DNA of 64,000 nucleotides, taken from NCBI GenBank assembly GCA_002449955.1, contig DJYD01000030.1:5280-69279 (forward strand). Reading direction: 5' to 3'. The stretch is from Lachnospiraceae bacterium UBA6987. Its GTDB lineage: Bacteria > Bacillota > Clostridia > Lachnospirales > Lachnospiraceae. Both the position numbers and the translations under genes were made by a program. Shown piece after piece: positions 41,337-49,976 of the stretch; position 1 is the first letter of the stretch, and every line of letters begins with the position of its first letter. The notes under the pieces were generated by a model. It ran no database searches, was not told the DNA's origin, and worked only from the letters and a program-made list of their open reading frames with translations.

Positions 41337-41819
41337 ATGAATATCCGCCGCGCCTGCGAGGGCGATACCGAATCGATTTTGAACCTTCTCTCCCAGGTTC
41401 TGGAGGTCCACGCCTGGATCCGTCCCGACGTCTTCATTTCCGGGACGACCAAATATTCCGCGGAGGACCTTGCCCGCATGTATCCGGACGATACCCGTCC
41501 GATCTATGTAGCGGAAGAGGGCGGCCGCGTGCTCGGCTATGCCTTCTGCCAGATCAAGCCGTCTCCGGCCACGCCCACGATGGTCCCGCACCGCATCCTG
41601 TACATCGACGATATCTGCGTGGATGCCTACGCGCGCAGGCAGCACGTCGGACTCATACTGTTCGACCACGTAAAGCAGGAAGCCCGCCGTCTTCACTGCG
41701 ACACCATCACCCTGAATGTATGGGAAGGCAATGACGGTGCCCTGAAGTTTTATCAGAGTATGGGAATGAAGACCCGTTCCCGTACAATGGAATATGACCT
41801 GAACCGAAAGGAGGACTGA
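41337..41819 (+). CDS. GNAT family N-acetyltransferase
   Basis: This is a 160-residue acetyltransferase. MNIRRACEGDTESILNLLSQV is the usual first strand and helix; YIDDICVDAYARRQHVGLILFDHV corresponds to the acetyl-CoA pyrophosphate loop (RRQHVG in place of the usual R/Q-x-x-G-x-G/A), and NVWEGNDGALKFYQSMGMKTRSRTMEYDL is the C-terminal part, where the N.GA..FYe.mGF pattern holds. The acceptor substrate is unknown. AAAGGAG precedes the ATG. The membrane spermidine-synthase-like gene follows 29 bp later. Confidence 0.92.
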   Translation: MNIRRACEGDTESILNLLSQVLEVHAWIRPDVFISGTTKYSAEDLARMYPDDTRPIYVAEEGGRVLGYAFCQIKPSPATPTMVPHRILYIDDICVDAYARRQHVGLILFDHVKQEARRLHCDTITLNVWEGNDGALKFYQSMGMKTRSRTMEYDLNRKED

Positions 41820-41848
41820 GCGGCACCGCCGCCTGTAAGTTCCGCGCT

Positions 41849-43498
41849 ATGAAATACCGCATTCTTCAGAACAAATGGTTCCTGTACCTCACCGAGTTCT
41901 TCTCCGGCGTCTCCGTGATGGCCGTCGAGCTCGGAGCCAGCCGCCTGCTTGCGCCCTACTTCAGCTCGTCGCAGATCGTCTGGACCATCATCATCGGTGT
42001 CATCATGATCGCCATGGCCCTCGGCAACCTCTACGGCGGCAGAGCGGCCGACAAGGATCCGGATCCCGCAAGACTCTACCGCCGCATCCTGATCGCCGCG
42101 GTCTGGATCGCCGCGATCCCGGTCGCCGGCAAATATGTGATCCTCGGCGTTTCCGCCCTGATGGTGCTCGCCATCAACACGAACTTCCTGATCTGGGCAG
42201 CCTTTGCCAGCTGCATGATCGTCTTCGTGTTCCCGCTCTTCCTTCTCGGCACCGTGACGCCCTGCCTGGTCCGGGCTACGATCGAGAGCCTGGATGAGGG
42301 CGGCCGCACCGTGGGCAGGCTCGGCGCCTGCAACACCATCGGCAGCATCATCGGCACCTTCCTGCCCACCTTCGTTACCATCCCCTCCGTGGGGACCTCC
42401 GTCACCTTCCTCATCTTCGCCGGCATCCTGCTTGCCATCGCCCTGATCTTTTTCATCAGCGCGAAATGGAAAAAGCCCGGCCCCTACATCGCAGCCGCGC
42501 TCTTTGTTCTCTGCGTCATTTTCGGGCGGAACAACTCCTTTGCCTTCTGGGAAAAGGATCTGGTCTATGAGGGCGAATCCGTATACAACTACCTACAGGT
42601 GCGCGAGGATCCCGAAAAGATCATCCTCTCCACCAACGTGCTGTTCGGCGTGCAGTCCGTGACCATGAAGGAGGGCGGCCTGACCGGCCTCTACTACGAC
42701 TATGCCCTGGCCGCGCCGGTCATGACGCAAAAGGAAGCGCCTTCGGTACTCATCCTCGGCAACGGCACCGGCACCTTCGCGTCCCAGTGCACACGCTATT
42801 TTCCCGGCGCGCCGGTGGAAGGCGTGGAGATCGACGGCAAGATCACAAAGCTTGCCGAGGAATATTTCTCTCTGCCTGAAGAGGTCAAGGTCACCGAATA
42901 CGACGGCCGCGCCTACATCCAGACGGTCAAGGAGAAATATGACGTGATCATGGTGGACGCCTACCAGGACATCACGATCCCCTTTCAGATGTCCACGACC
43001 GAATTCTTCACCCTCGTGCGGGACCATCTGACGGAGGACGGAGTGATGGTGGTGAACCTGTCCATGCACTCGGACGGCGAGCTTTCCATCAACCATTATC
43101 TCTGCGATACCATCGCCTCCGTTTTCCCGTATGTGGCGACCGCAGACGTCCCCTATACCACGAACCGTGAGCTCTTCGCGTCCATGAAGGAAATGCCGGC
43201 CGTCCTGCTGGAGCAGGGAAGACTGAGCAGCGCCGATTCCGCGCCGCTGACCGGAAACACCGAAGCGCTCGCCGCCGCTGCCGCCGATCAGGCCGATCTT
43301 TCGCGGATGATGGAGACCGTCTCCGCCGTCCTCACGCCCTATCAGGCCGAAAACCATATCCTGACCGATGACAAAGCCCCCGTGGAAGTTCTCGGCATGC
43401 GCATGATCGACCAGCTGATCAGTGAAGAACTCAGCTACTTTAAAAACATCTTTGAGACCGAAGGCCTCTCCGGCCTCCTGAAGAGCCTCGGTATTTAA
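41849..43498 (+). CDS. Fused membrane/spermidine synthase-like protein
   Basis: This is a 549-residue two-domain protein. Residues 1-220 have about seven helices (FFSGVSVMAVELGASRLLAPYFSSSQIVWTIIIG is the conserved first helix, with the Glu and the APYFG-like turn). Residues about 230-500 form a Rossmann aminopropyltransferase-like domain with SVYNYLQV, LFGVQSV, LILGNGTGTFASQ (SAM-binding glycine loop), VEIDGKI, YDGRAYIQ and YDVIMVDAYQDITIPFQMST. The usual gatekeeper DAY/DAF is kept. Whether it makes a polyamine is unknown for this membrane-fused class. The ATG lacks a clear RBS; AAAGGAGG at the end of the GNAT gene may support coupled initiation. A long hairpin terminator follows. Confidence 0.87.
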   Translation: MKYRILQNKWFLYLTEFFSGVSVMAVELGASRLLAPYFSSSQIVWTIIIGVIMIAMALGNLYGGRAADKDPDPARLYRRILIAAVWIAAIPVAGKYVILGVSALMVLAINTNFLIWAAFASCMIVFVFPLFLLGTVTPCLVRATIESLDEGGRTVGRLGACNTIGSIIGTFLPTFVTIPSVGTSVTFLIFAGILLAIALIFFISAKWKKPGPYIAAALFVLCVIFGRNNSFAFWEKDLVYEGESVYNYLQVREDPEKIILSTNVLFGVQSVTMKEGGLTGLYYDYALAAPVMTQKEAPSVLILGNGTGTFASQCTRYFPGAPVEGVEIDGKITKLAEEYFSLPEEVKVTEYDGRAYIQTVKEKYDVIMVDAYQDITIPFQMSTTEFFTLVRDHLTEDGVMVVNLSMHSDGELSINHYLCDTIASVFPYVATADVPYTTNRELFASMKEMPAVLLEQGRLSSADSAPLTGNTEALAAAAADQADLSRMMETVSAVLTPYQAENHILTDDKAPVEVLGMRMIDQLISEELSYFKNIFETEGLSGLLKSLGI

Positions 43499-43504
43499 AC
43501 ACAC

Positions 43505-43582
43505 AAAGCCCCGCAGGCCGGGCAAAGCTTTCGAGGAGTCTTTCATCGCCTCTGAGAAAGTTTTGTCCGGCTGCGGGGCTTA
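43505..43582 (+). terminator. Very long hairpin terminator
   Basis: AAGCCCCGCAG pairs with CTGCGGGGCTT, CCGG with CCGG, and inner complementary blocks (CAAAGCTTTC with GAAAGTTTTG) extend the stem to almost 80 nt in total, with ATTTCAT after it. Confidence 0.7.
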
Positions 43583-43659
43583 TTTCATAGAAAATTCGTT
43601 ACATTCATTCCCTTCCTGCGACTGCATAGGTGAAAGCGCTTTTGAAAAGGAGACTCCTG

Positions 43660-44220
43660 ATGGATGACCGCCATATCACGGATCTGTACTGGAATCGTGA
43701 CGAGGAAGCTTTGTCTTTAACGGAAGAAGCTCTCGGCGGATTCCTGCTGTCCATTTGCAGACGGATCCTGGGCAATGACGAGGATGCCAGCGAATGCGTG
43801 AACGACTGTCTCCTGGAAGCCTGGAACAGCATTCCGCCGCACCGGCCGGAAAGCCTCCCGAACTTCCTCGGCAGGATCGCAAGGCGCCGGGCCATCGACC
43901 GCCTGCGCCGAAGAAACGCCTTAAAACGCGGCGGCGGAGAGTTTGTCACGGCCTTCGAGGAGCTGGAAGACACCCTCGCCTCCGCAGACACCCCCGAGAG
44001 CCTGTTCGAAAAGGAACAGCTGGCGGAGGCCGTGCGGACCTTCGTCCGCAGCCTGAAGCAGCCGGACCGCGACCTCTTCATCCGCCGCTACTGGTATCTG
44101 GACACGGTGGCAGACCTTGCCGTCCGCTGGGACATGACCGCCGGCCAGGTGACCATGCGTCTTGCCCGAAGCCGCAAAAAACTGGCTGCATATTTGAAAA
44201 AGGAAAAGTGGATAGAATGA
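43660..44220 (+). CDS. ECF-type RNA polymerase sigma factor
   Basis: This 186-residue sigma factor has only regions 2 and 4. Region 2 spans about 20-92, with LGNDEDASECVNDCLLEAWNSIPPHRPESLPNFLGRIARRRAIDRLRR covering 2.1-2.4. Region 4 spans about 130-180, with LPDRDLFIRRYW in the form KQPDRDLFIRRYWYLDTVADLAVRWDMT and a recognition helix GQVTMRLARSRKKL. AAAAGGAGA supports ATG 43660 over an in-frame start at 43630. Its stop codon overlaps the ATG of the serpin gene (ATGA), so the two proteins are translated together, the arrangement normally seen for a sigma factor and its anti-sigma factor. Confidence 0.92.
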   Translation: MDDRHITDLYWNRDEEALSLTEEALGGFLLSICRRILGNDEDASECVNDCLLEAWNSIPPHRPESLPNFLGRIARRRAIDRLRRRNALKRGGGEFVTAFEELEDTLASADTPESLFEKEQLAEAVRTFVRSLKQPDRDLFIRRYWYLDTVADLAVRWDMTAGQVTMRLARSRKKLAAYLKKEKWIE

Positions 44221-45767
44221 AACCAGATAAACTCATGGATGCCATCACCGAACTGGATGATGCGCTGTTAAACGAAGCCGCGAAAGCCCCTTCTCCGGAA
44301 CAGATCCTCGCGGCAAAGCGCGCCAGAAGGCGCCCGCTCATTTTCCGCATGGCCGCCGCAGCCGCGGCCGTCGCGCTTGCGCTTATCCTCGTACCGGTCT
44401 TTACCGGGCAGGAGACCCCGGGTACGCACCCTTCGTCCTCCGAAAAAAAACCGGATCCGGGCACGGAAGAGATCCTTGCTCCCGCAGGCTCCGAAAAAGC
44501 GAGGCTCATCGCGCAGCCGGTCTATCCCGAGGAGTGGACATGGCAGCAGGTACAGGACAACCCCGCCGCCAGAGAACCGTCCTATGCAGGACGCACAAGC
44601 GGAATGGAAGCTGCCGATCTCTACCGCGGCTTTTTCGGCGATATGATGCTCCTTTTGCTCTCGGATCAGGAAGAAAAGAGTGCCGTGATGTCGCCTGTCA
44701 ACATTTTTATGGCCACTGCCATGCTGGCAGAGATCACAGACGGGCAGACCCGTCAGGAAATCCTGAATGCCCTCGGCGTTTCCGACATCGAACAGCTTCG
44801 GGAGCAGGCCGCGAAGATCTGGGGCCTGTGCTATAAGGATGACGGCCGCGAAAAGACTATTCTCGGCAACTCGCTGTGGCTAAGCGGTGACCTGCCCTTC
44901 CATGAAGGCACTGTGAAGCAGCTCGCGGACCACTACTATGCTTCATCCTTCACTGGCGAAATGGGCTCGCAGGAATATGATCGCCTGCTGCAGAAATGGC
45001 TTACCGACATGACGGGCGGTCTTCTGCGCGATCAGACCGAAAGCATCCAATTTGCTTCCGACACCACCCTTGCCCTTTTCAGCACGGTCCTTTTCCAGAC
45101 CAAATGGAATAATGAATTCAGCAAACAAAGCACGAAAGCCGGCACCTTCCATGCCCCTTCCGGTGATACTGAGGCTCAGTTCATGTCGGCGCAGCACGAC
45201 AGCACGCTCTATTACATGGCTGACGGCTACCGCTTCGCATTCCGTGGGACACGTCAGGGCCAGGTCTGGTTTTTCCTGCCGGATGAAGGTGTGAGCATTT
45301 CGGAAATGATGCAGAAAGAATCCTTCCGGGAATTCATCTCCACCCGTTATGACGCACGGGACTATTATGTCAAAGGCCGTGACGGGAACTATCACTTCGT
45401 GACGGCGCACGGGGTCACGCCCCACAGCGCCTGGGTCAACCTGACGGTCCCGAAGCTTGATGTGAGCTGCGAGATCGATTTGACAGATGCCATCCGGAAG
45501 ATGGGGGTCAAAACCGCTTTTGCAAGCGGCGAAGCTGATTATTCCTCGATCACCGGGAAACAGGGCGTTTTCCTTCGGGACGCCGTGCAGGACACGCGTC
45601 TCGTGATGGATGAGGAAGGGATCAGCGCCGCCTCCTACGTCGAATACCTCGAGGGAGAACCGGTGCTCGATGAGGAGATCGACTTTATCTGCGACCGCCC
45701 CTTCTTCCTGCTGGTTACGGGTGCAGGCGAAATGCCGCTCTTTGCCGGCGTTGTGAACGAACCGTAA
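44217..45767 (+). CDS. Membrane-anchored serpin with ECF anti-sigma-like N-terminus
   Basis: This is a 516-residue protein. Residues 1-40 form a cytoplasmic tail (KLMDAITELDDALLNEAA, a phrase typical of proteins encoded behind clostridial ECF sigma genes), 41-62 are one membrane helix, and 63-120 an extracellular linker. From about 120 to the end is a serpin: VMSPVNIFMATAMLAEITDGQTRQEILNALG, LFSTVLFQTKWNNEFSK, VNLTVPKLDVSCEIDLTDAIRKMGV, the hinge DEEGISAAS (466-473 region) and DRPFFLLV. The reactive loop has Glu481-Pro482-Val483 near P1. The intact hinge suggests inhibitory function, although P14 is Ile and P9 Tyr, where small residues are usual. It overlaps the sigma gene by 4 bp. Role as protease sensor is inferred. 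Confidence 0.9.
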   Translation: MKPDKLMDAITELDDALLNEAAKAPSPEQILAAKRARRRPLIFRMAAAAAAVALALILVPVFTGQETPGTHPSSSEKKPDPGTEEILAPAGSEKARLIAQPVYPEEWTWQQVQDNPAAREPSYAGRTSGMEAADLYRGFFGDMMLLLLSDQEEKSAVMSPVNIFMATAMLAEITDGQTRQEILNALGVSDIEQLREQAAKIWGLCYKDDGREKTILGNSLWLSGDLPFHEGTVKQLADHYYASSFTGEMGSQEYDRLLQKWLTDMTGGLLRDQTESIQFASDTTLALFSTVLFQTKWNNEFSKQSTKAGTFHAPSGDTEAQFMSAQHDSTLYYMADGYRFAFRGTRQGQVWFFLPDEGVSISEMMQKESFREFISTRYDARDYYVKGRDGNYHFVTAHGVTPHSAWVNLTVPKLDVSCEIDLTDAIRKMGVKTAFASGEADYSSITGKQGVFLRDAVQDTRLVMDEEGISAASYVEYLEGEPVLDEEIDFICDRPFFLLVTGAGEMPLFAGVVNEP

Positions 45768-45867
45768 AGAAAAGTTTTTCTCAAGCAAATATTTGCCGAA
45801 ACATAGCGCCTAGTCAACAGGTAACCCTATATATTGCTGACAGATTAGAAAAAAATAATTTCGGCTT

Positions 45868-48800
45868 TCACTCCTCCTCAAAGGGAAAGAGCTTATAGAA
45901 GTACTCGTACTGCCAGGCTTGTTTCCCTGCATAATCAAACACTTTCTCCACGCTCAGATTGCCGTGTTCATCGTATGCATAAGTATTCCTGTATCCTGTG
46001 TACAGGTTCTTCTCTTGCGAAAGCCTGTCTTCTTCGTCATATTCGTAGAGGATCGTGACGCCGCGCGTGCCTTCCTCATCTTTCTGCACCAGAAGCCCCT
46101 TTTCGTTATATTGATATGTCGTCAGATAGGTCTGACTGCCTTTCTCATCTGTCGTGATCTCCTTGAGGAGGCGGCCTTCCGCATCATATTCGTATGTAAT
46201 CCGGTAGCTTAGCTTCCCATCCGGCAGATATCTGGTCCTTTCGATAAGCTGACCCTCTTCATAGCGCAGGCTTTCCTTCCCATTTGCGCCGGACGCAGAG
46301 GCCTTTACCCAGTCCGACATGGATCTCGCGGAATATAAGGTCAGCGCCGAATAATCGATCTGTATGATCCGGCCTTCGGCATCGTAGCTGTAATCCTTCT
46401 CGGTCCAGGTGCCGTAGCCGCCGCTCGTTCCGCCGATTTCCTTAATAAGCCTTCCTTCCGCATCGTAAACGCAGGCCTGGTAGTCCATATCGGAACCGGT
46501 CACCTCGATGAGCCTGCCTTTTTTATCATAGGCATACTCCAGATACTGCGACCAGAAACCCGTGGCGATATCTTTTTCATCCTTTGCAACTAACAGCCAC
46601 ATTCTCTTTTCAAGCTCCACAGAAAGCTCTGTCACCTCGCCGGATTTAATCTCGATCTCAAGCTCCTTGCTTTCATAATCCTTGGCGCTGAACTTCGCTC
46701 TGTATTTGCCCGGCGCCATGTCCTTCTGAAGGATGTATCCGGAAGCGTCTCCCTTTCCCTGGAAAGTCTTCTGCACCAGGGCGATGCCTTCATAGATTTC
46801 CGGATTCAGAAGCTCCAGCTCATAGCTTGCGCCTTCAATGGCTTCCCCGGTATTTTTATCCGTAACGAAGGCCTCCATGGAACCCTTTAACAGGAGATGC
46901 GCATCCGATACCTGCTCATCCCCCTTCGGTTCAAAGCCCACAAGCTTTGTGTCATCGCCCTCCATCCCCTCTTCCTCCGAGTAGAAGAAAAGCTTCAGTT
47001 CAAAGTTCGGATCGAATGTAGTGATTCCCGCTTCCGGCCAGAAGACCGGAATATAGATCTCATGATATTCGCCTTCCCCGTCCGCCTGGAAATCCACGCG
47101 CTGCACGCTATGTTCCGTGACCTTGCAGATGGCATTCGGCACAGGTTTTTCATCGCCGAAGGTGACGACCGCACCGTTAACCGACTGGTAAAGCGGGATG
47201 ACAGCGTGCTCGATCATCAGCTTATCCAGGCTGCTCAGGCTGTCTTTAAAGCGCTCCGTATACGGCGCCGGCCGCTCGTTTTCCTCTTTTCCATAGGTCA
47301 GTTCCAGAAGCGTCAGCTTCTGATACAGATCATCCAGCATGGCGTCCTGATATTCAAAGGCTTTCTGAACCAGCTCCCTGGTCGTCGCGCAGCTTTTGAA
47401 ATACAGATAGGCCTGCAGAATCTCCTTCTCCAACGCTTCCCCGCGCAGCGAGGCATGAATGTTTTTATCGTTCAGCAGGATCCCGCGGTAAGCGTCATCA
47501 TGGGTTTCATGCTGCATGGCGATCGATAGGAGCGAGGTCTGATAGGCTTCCATGGAATCCAATGTTTTCTGGTAGACCGGATCCATAGCCGTCGCGATCT
47601 TAAAGCCCGTGGTGATCAGAAACGCCGGATCAAGAGCCGTGTTGAACGCTTCTTCTGAAACGTTCTCCCAGACTGCCTTGGCAAAGGCATACATCGTCGG
47701 CAGCGCCGTGTAAGCGATGTACTCTGCTTTCATCCTCGTCACAGCCCCTGTGCTCAGGTAGTTATATCCGCCGTAGCTCATGAAGCGCAGCAGGGCATCG
47801 TCCATCACCTTGTCCCGCCCCGCGTAAGCCTGCAGGTCATTAAACGCTGTCAGGCCTATGCTGACACCGCTTAAAATGTCGGAAGCCTCGCTGAGACCTG
47901 AACTCATGGAATCCAGCTTCGGCCCTAACGCTTTTGACTGCGTTTCATAGCTTTCCAGCATGCTCTCATACTTCGCATAAGTCCTTGCACTGATCCACGC
48001 CTGATTATTCGTATTAGTCCGCTTCAGCTGATCGATCAGGAGCTCAAAGTGGTCATGTCCTTCTTCCAGAATAAAGTTCTTCACCACATCGTCATACAGA
48101 AGGATATCCAACTCGGAAGACATCACATCTGCCGTTTTTTGTGCGGTCTCCACCATTTCCTTCTCGGAGGCAAACCAAAGCGCTCTGATCATGTCTCCAG
48201 CGATGATCAGGTCCCAGAATTCCTTATCGATATCCATCCTTTCCGGGTCCCGCCCGGGATCCACCTTGTTCCAGATGTATTTCGTCGGTATATACTGGGT
48301 AATGTACTCCATGGAGCACATGACCATCAGTACCGTATACAGATACTTGTCGGTTTCCCCGTTCAGCATTCCGTTAAGCGTCATGACCGCGCGGCTTGAG
48401 ACCTCCGCATCCTTGAGCGCATTTTCGTCCACTTCATACATGAACATATAGCTTTCCCGCAGTGTATCGTCACGGAAGGAGGCAAGAATGTCATACACGT
48501 CTTCCCGGGGCGGGTTGAGGACGTAGCGGGGGCTTTCCTCTTCGGAATCGGCGTACAGGTCGACGCCCATGATCGAGCAAATATCCGTCAGGGGCACAAA
48601 TGCAGTCCCGCCTGCCCTGCGGAACGGAGCCGCGGAGAGCGTCAGTCTCGTCTGAAGATACGGGGTTTGTCCCTCCCGGCACGTGCCAAGCCTGAAGCTC
48701 GCGCCGGTCTGATCCAGTGTTACAACTAACTTCCGCTCTCCCCAGGAGAACTGGATTTTATCTCCGCTTTCCTCTGCAATGAGACCGGAGGCCTCTGCCA

Positions 48801-49077
48801 GGAGCGCCGCGGAAACAAAGGCCTTTCTCTCCCAGATGAGGACGGGAAGGTCGCCCTTAAGCATTTCCGATTCCGCGGTGTGCCAGGGGTCTTCGAAGTA
48901 ACGGATCGGAAGGTACGCAAAGTACCCGTCAGTCCACGGTTTGTATTCATTCACCCTGGTGACGCCGTCCGGTCTGTCACCGGGGATCTGCGGGCCGCCA
49001 GCTGCCTGTACGGGAAGGGCTGCCGAAAGAAGCATGATGCCTGCAAGGACCAGGGCTAAGAAACGTGTTTTTCTCAT
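45868..49077 (-). CDS. Giant secreted protein: stalk domain, helical core, YD repeats
   Basis: This is a 1069-residue exported protein. Signal peptide is 1-26 (AALPVQA). Residues about 75-190 resemble the copper-amine-oxidase-like N-terminal domain of clostridial surface proteins (AFVSAALLAEASG then AFVPLTDICSIMGVDLY). About 195-640 is a largely helical region with no family I recognise, followed by a beta segment. About 735-825 is a carboxypeptidase-regulatory-like beta domain (AFVTDKNTGEAIEGASYELE, PGKYRAKFSAKDYESKELEIEI). About 840-1060 are RHS/YD repeats (YEYDAEGRLLKEI, YQYNEKGLLVQK). No toxin domain follows the repeats and there is no sortase motif or transmembrane tail. Its ATGA start overlaps the lipoprotein gene upstream. 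Confidence 0.85.
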   Translation of the reverse strand: MRKTRFLALVLAGIMLLSAALPVQAAGGPQIPGDRPDGVTRVNEYKPWTDGYFAYLPIRYFEDPWHTAESEMLKGDLPVLIWERKAFVSAALLAEASGLIAEESGDKIQFSWGERKLVVTLDQTGASFRLGTCREGQTPYLQTRLTLSAAPFRRAGGTAFVPLTDICSIMGVDLYADSEEESPRYVLNPPREDVYDILASFRDDTLRESYMFMYEVDENALKDAEVSSRAVMTLNGMLNGETDKYLYTVLMVMCSMEYITQYIPTKYIWNKVDPGRDPERMDIDKEFWDLIIAGDMIRALWFASEKEMVETAQKTADVMSSELDILLYDDVVKNFILEEGHDHFELLIDQLKRTNTNNQAWISARTYAKYESMLESYETQSKALGPKLDSMSSGLSEASDILSGVSIGLTAFNDLQAYAGRDKVMDDALLRFMSYGGYNYLSTGAVTRMKAEYIAYTALPTMYAFAKAVWENVSEEAFNTALDPAFLITTGFKIATAMDPVYQKTLDSMEAYQTSLLSIAMQHETHDDAYRGILLNDKNIHASLRGEALEKEILQAYLYFKSCATTRELVQKAFEYQDAMLDDLYQKLTLLELTYGKEENERPAPYTERFKDSLSSLDKLMIEHAVIPLYQSVNGAVVTFGDEKPVPNAICKVTEHSVQRVDFQADGEGEYHEIYIPVFWPEAGITTFDPNFELKLFFYSEEEGMEGDDTKLVGFEPKGDEQVSDAHLLLKGSMEAFVTDKNTGEAIEGASYELELLNPEIYEGIALVQKTFQGKGDASGYILQKDMAPGKYRAKFSAKDYESKELEIEIKSGEVTELSVELEKRMWLLVAKDEKDIATGFWSQYLEYAYDKKGRLIEVTGSDMDYQACVYDAEGRLIKEIGGTSGGYGTWTEKDYSYDAEGRIIQIDYSALTLYSARSMSDWVKASASGANGKESLRYEEGQLIERTRYLPDGKLSYRITYEYDAEGRLLKEITTDEKGSQTYLTTYQYNEKGLLVQKDEEGTRGVTILYEYDEEDRLSQEKNLYTGYRNTYAYDEHGNLSVEKVFDYAGKQAWQYEYFYKLFPFEEE

Positions 49078-49760
49078 TCTTTTTCTCCTCCCAGCATACC
49101 GCCGACCTGCTCAAGCAAGGCCGTATATTCCTGCATATAGAGTTCTGCCAACCCACCGTAAAAGGCAAAGTATGCCTCCTGGTTTTCTCCTGCATGGAAG
49201 GTCTCTCCGTCCTTTTGAACCGTCACGTTCACCGTCACCGTTCTCTCAGGCCAGCCTCCCTTTTTCAGTACGGCCGCAAGATCTTCAGCCAGCTTCTCTC
49301 CGCTGTCATATTCTTCATAGTGCAGCTCTGTCAGGATCTTTGCCATATCAGGGGTCGTTATCGTTAGCGGAACTTCCCGGGGAAAGCTGTCCCCTGACAT
49401 GATCTCGGGAAGCGTGATCTTCGTAAAAGGCGAAAGCAGATTTAGGATCCCGCCGTCCTCTTCCGGTGCCGTCTCCTCATCAAATGCCGCAAAATCATCC
49501 TGTATCTGCTGCAATTCTGCGGCTTCCTCTTCGTCCGGAGCCACATGCAGTCTGCCGGCAAGATCAGACAGATCACCGTTTTTCCACCGCTCTGTTATCT
49601 CAGGTGTGACGGGGACTGCTGCAGTAGTCTGCTCTGTCTCCGGCTCTGTCTGCGTGCTTAAAGAGGGTTGTTCCTCCTCTGTCTCCTGCCGGGATACTCC
49701 GCAGCCGGAAAGTGCCAACAGCAGAAGCATTATCAGCAGCCTGATCACTTTATATTTCAT
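49074..49760 (-). CDS. Lipoprotein of unknown function
   Basis: This is a 228-residue lipoprotein: basic start, leucine-rich core and lipobox ALSGCG (Cys20). An acidic Glu/Thr-rich spacer (about 25-60) is followed by a globular part with TERWKNGDLSDLAGRL, LLSPFTKITLPEIM and repeated hydrophobic/charged strands, VTVNVTVQKDGETFHAGENQEAYFAFYGGLAELY. I do not recognise the family. Its stop codon overlaps the ATG of the giant secreted protein, so both are probably surface partners. AGGAGGG precedes the ATG. A strong promoter lies upstream. Confidence 0.82.
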   Translation of the reverse strand: MKYKVIRLLIMLLLLALSGCGVSRQETEEEQPSLSTQTEPETEQTTAAVPVTPEITERWKNGDLSDLAGRLHVAPDEEEAAELQQIQDDFAAFDEETAPEEDGGILNLLSPFTKITLPEIMSGDSFPREVPLTITTPDMAKILTELHYEEYDSGEKLAEDLAAVLKKGGWPERTVTVNVTVQKDGETFHAGENQEAYFAFYGGLAELYMQEYTALLEQVGGMLGGEKE

Positions 49761-49800
49761 CTTGAAGCCCTCCTGGGTGGTTCAGTATTATCCTGTAAAA

Positions 49801-49829
49801 ATCATACCAGAAACGAAGTCCGTGCGCAA
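49801..49829 (-). promoter_or_regulatory. Promoter of the lipoprotein/giant protein operon
   Basis: Minus strand: -35 TTGCGC (49824-49829), 17-bp spacer, -10 TATGAT (49801-49806). Confidence 0.65.
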
Positions 49830-49865
49830 CGCAAACTTTATTTAAACTTTTCCGCCGAAAAGTTC

Positions 49866-49893
49866 TTGATTTCTTCCTTCTCCTGTGTATAAT
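49866..49893 (+). promoter_or_regulatory. Promoter of the Xre-aminotransferase gene
   Basis: -35 TTGATT (49866-49871), 16-bp spacer, -10 TATAAT (49888-49893). Confidence 0.7.
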
Positions 49894-49903
49894 CTGTCTT
49901 ATA

Positions 49904-49942
49904 TTGAACCTTTAGTTGAACATTCGGCAAAATCCGTTCAAC
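49904..49942. promoter_or_regulatory. Candidate operator for the Xre domain
   Basis: TTGAAC occurs at 49904-49909, and GTTGAAC (49915-49921) forms an inverted repeat with GTTCAAC (49936-49942). The sites lie just downstream of the -10 box, where binding of the encoded Xre domain would repress its own gene. Confidence 0.45.
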
Positions 49943-49976
49943 CTGTACCCTTGCCGCACACAAAGGAGTTGCTTTT

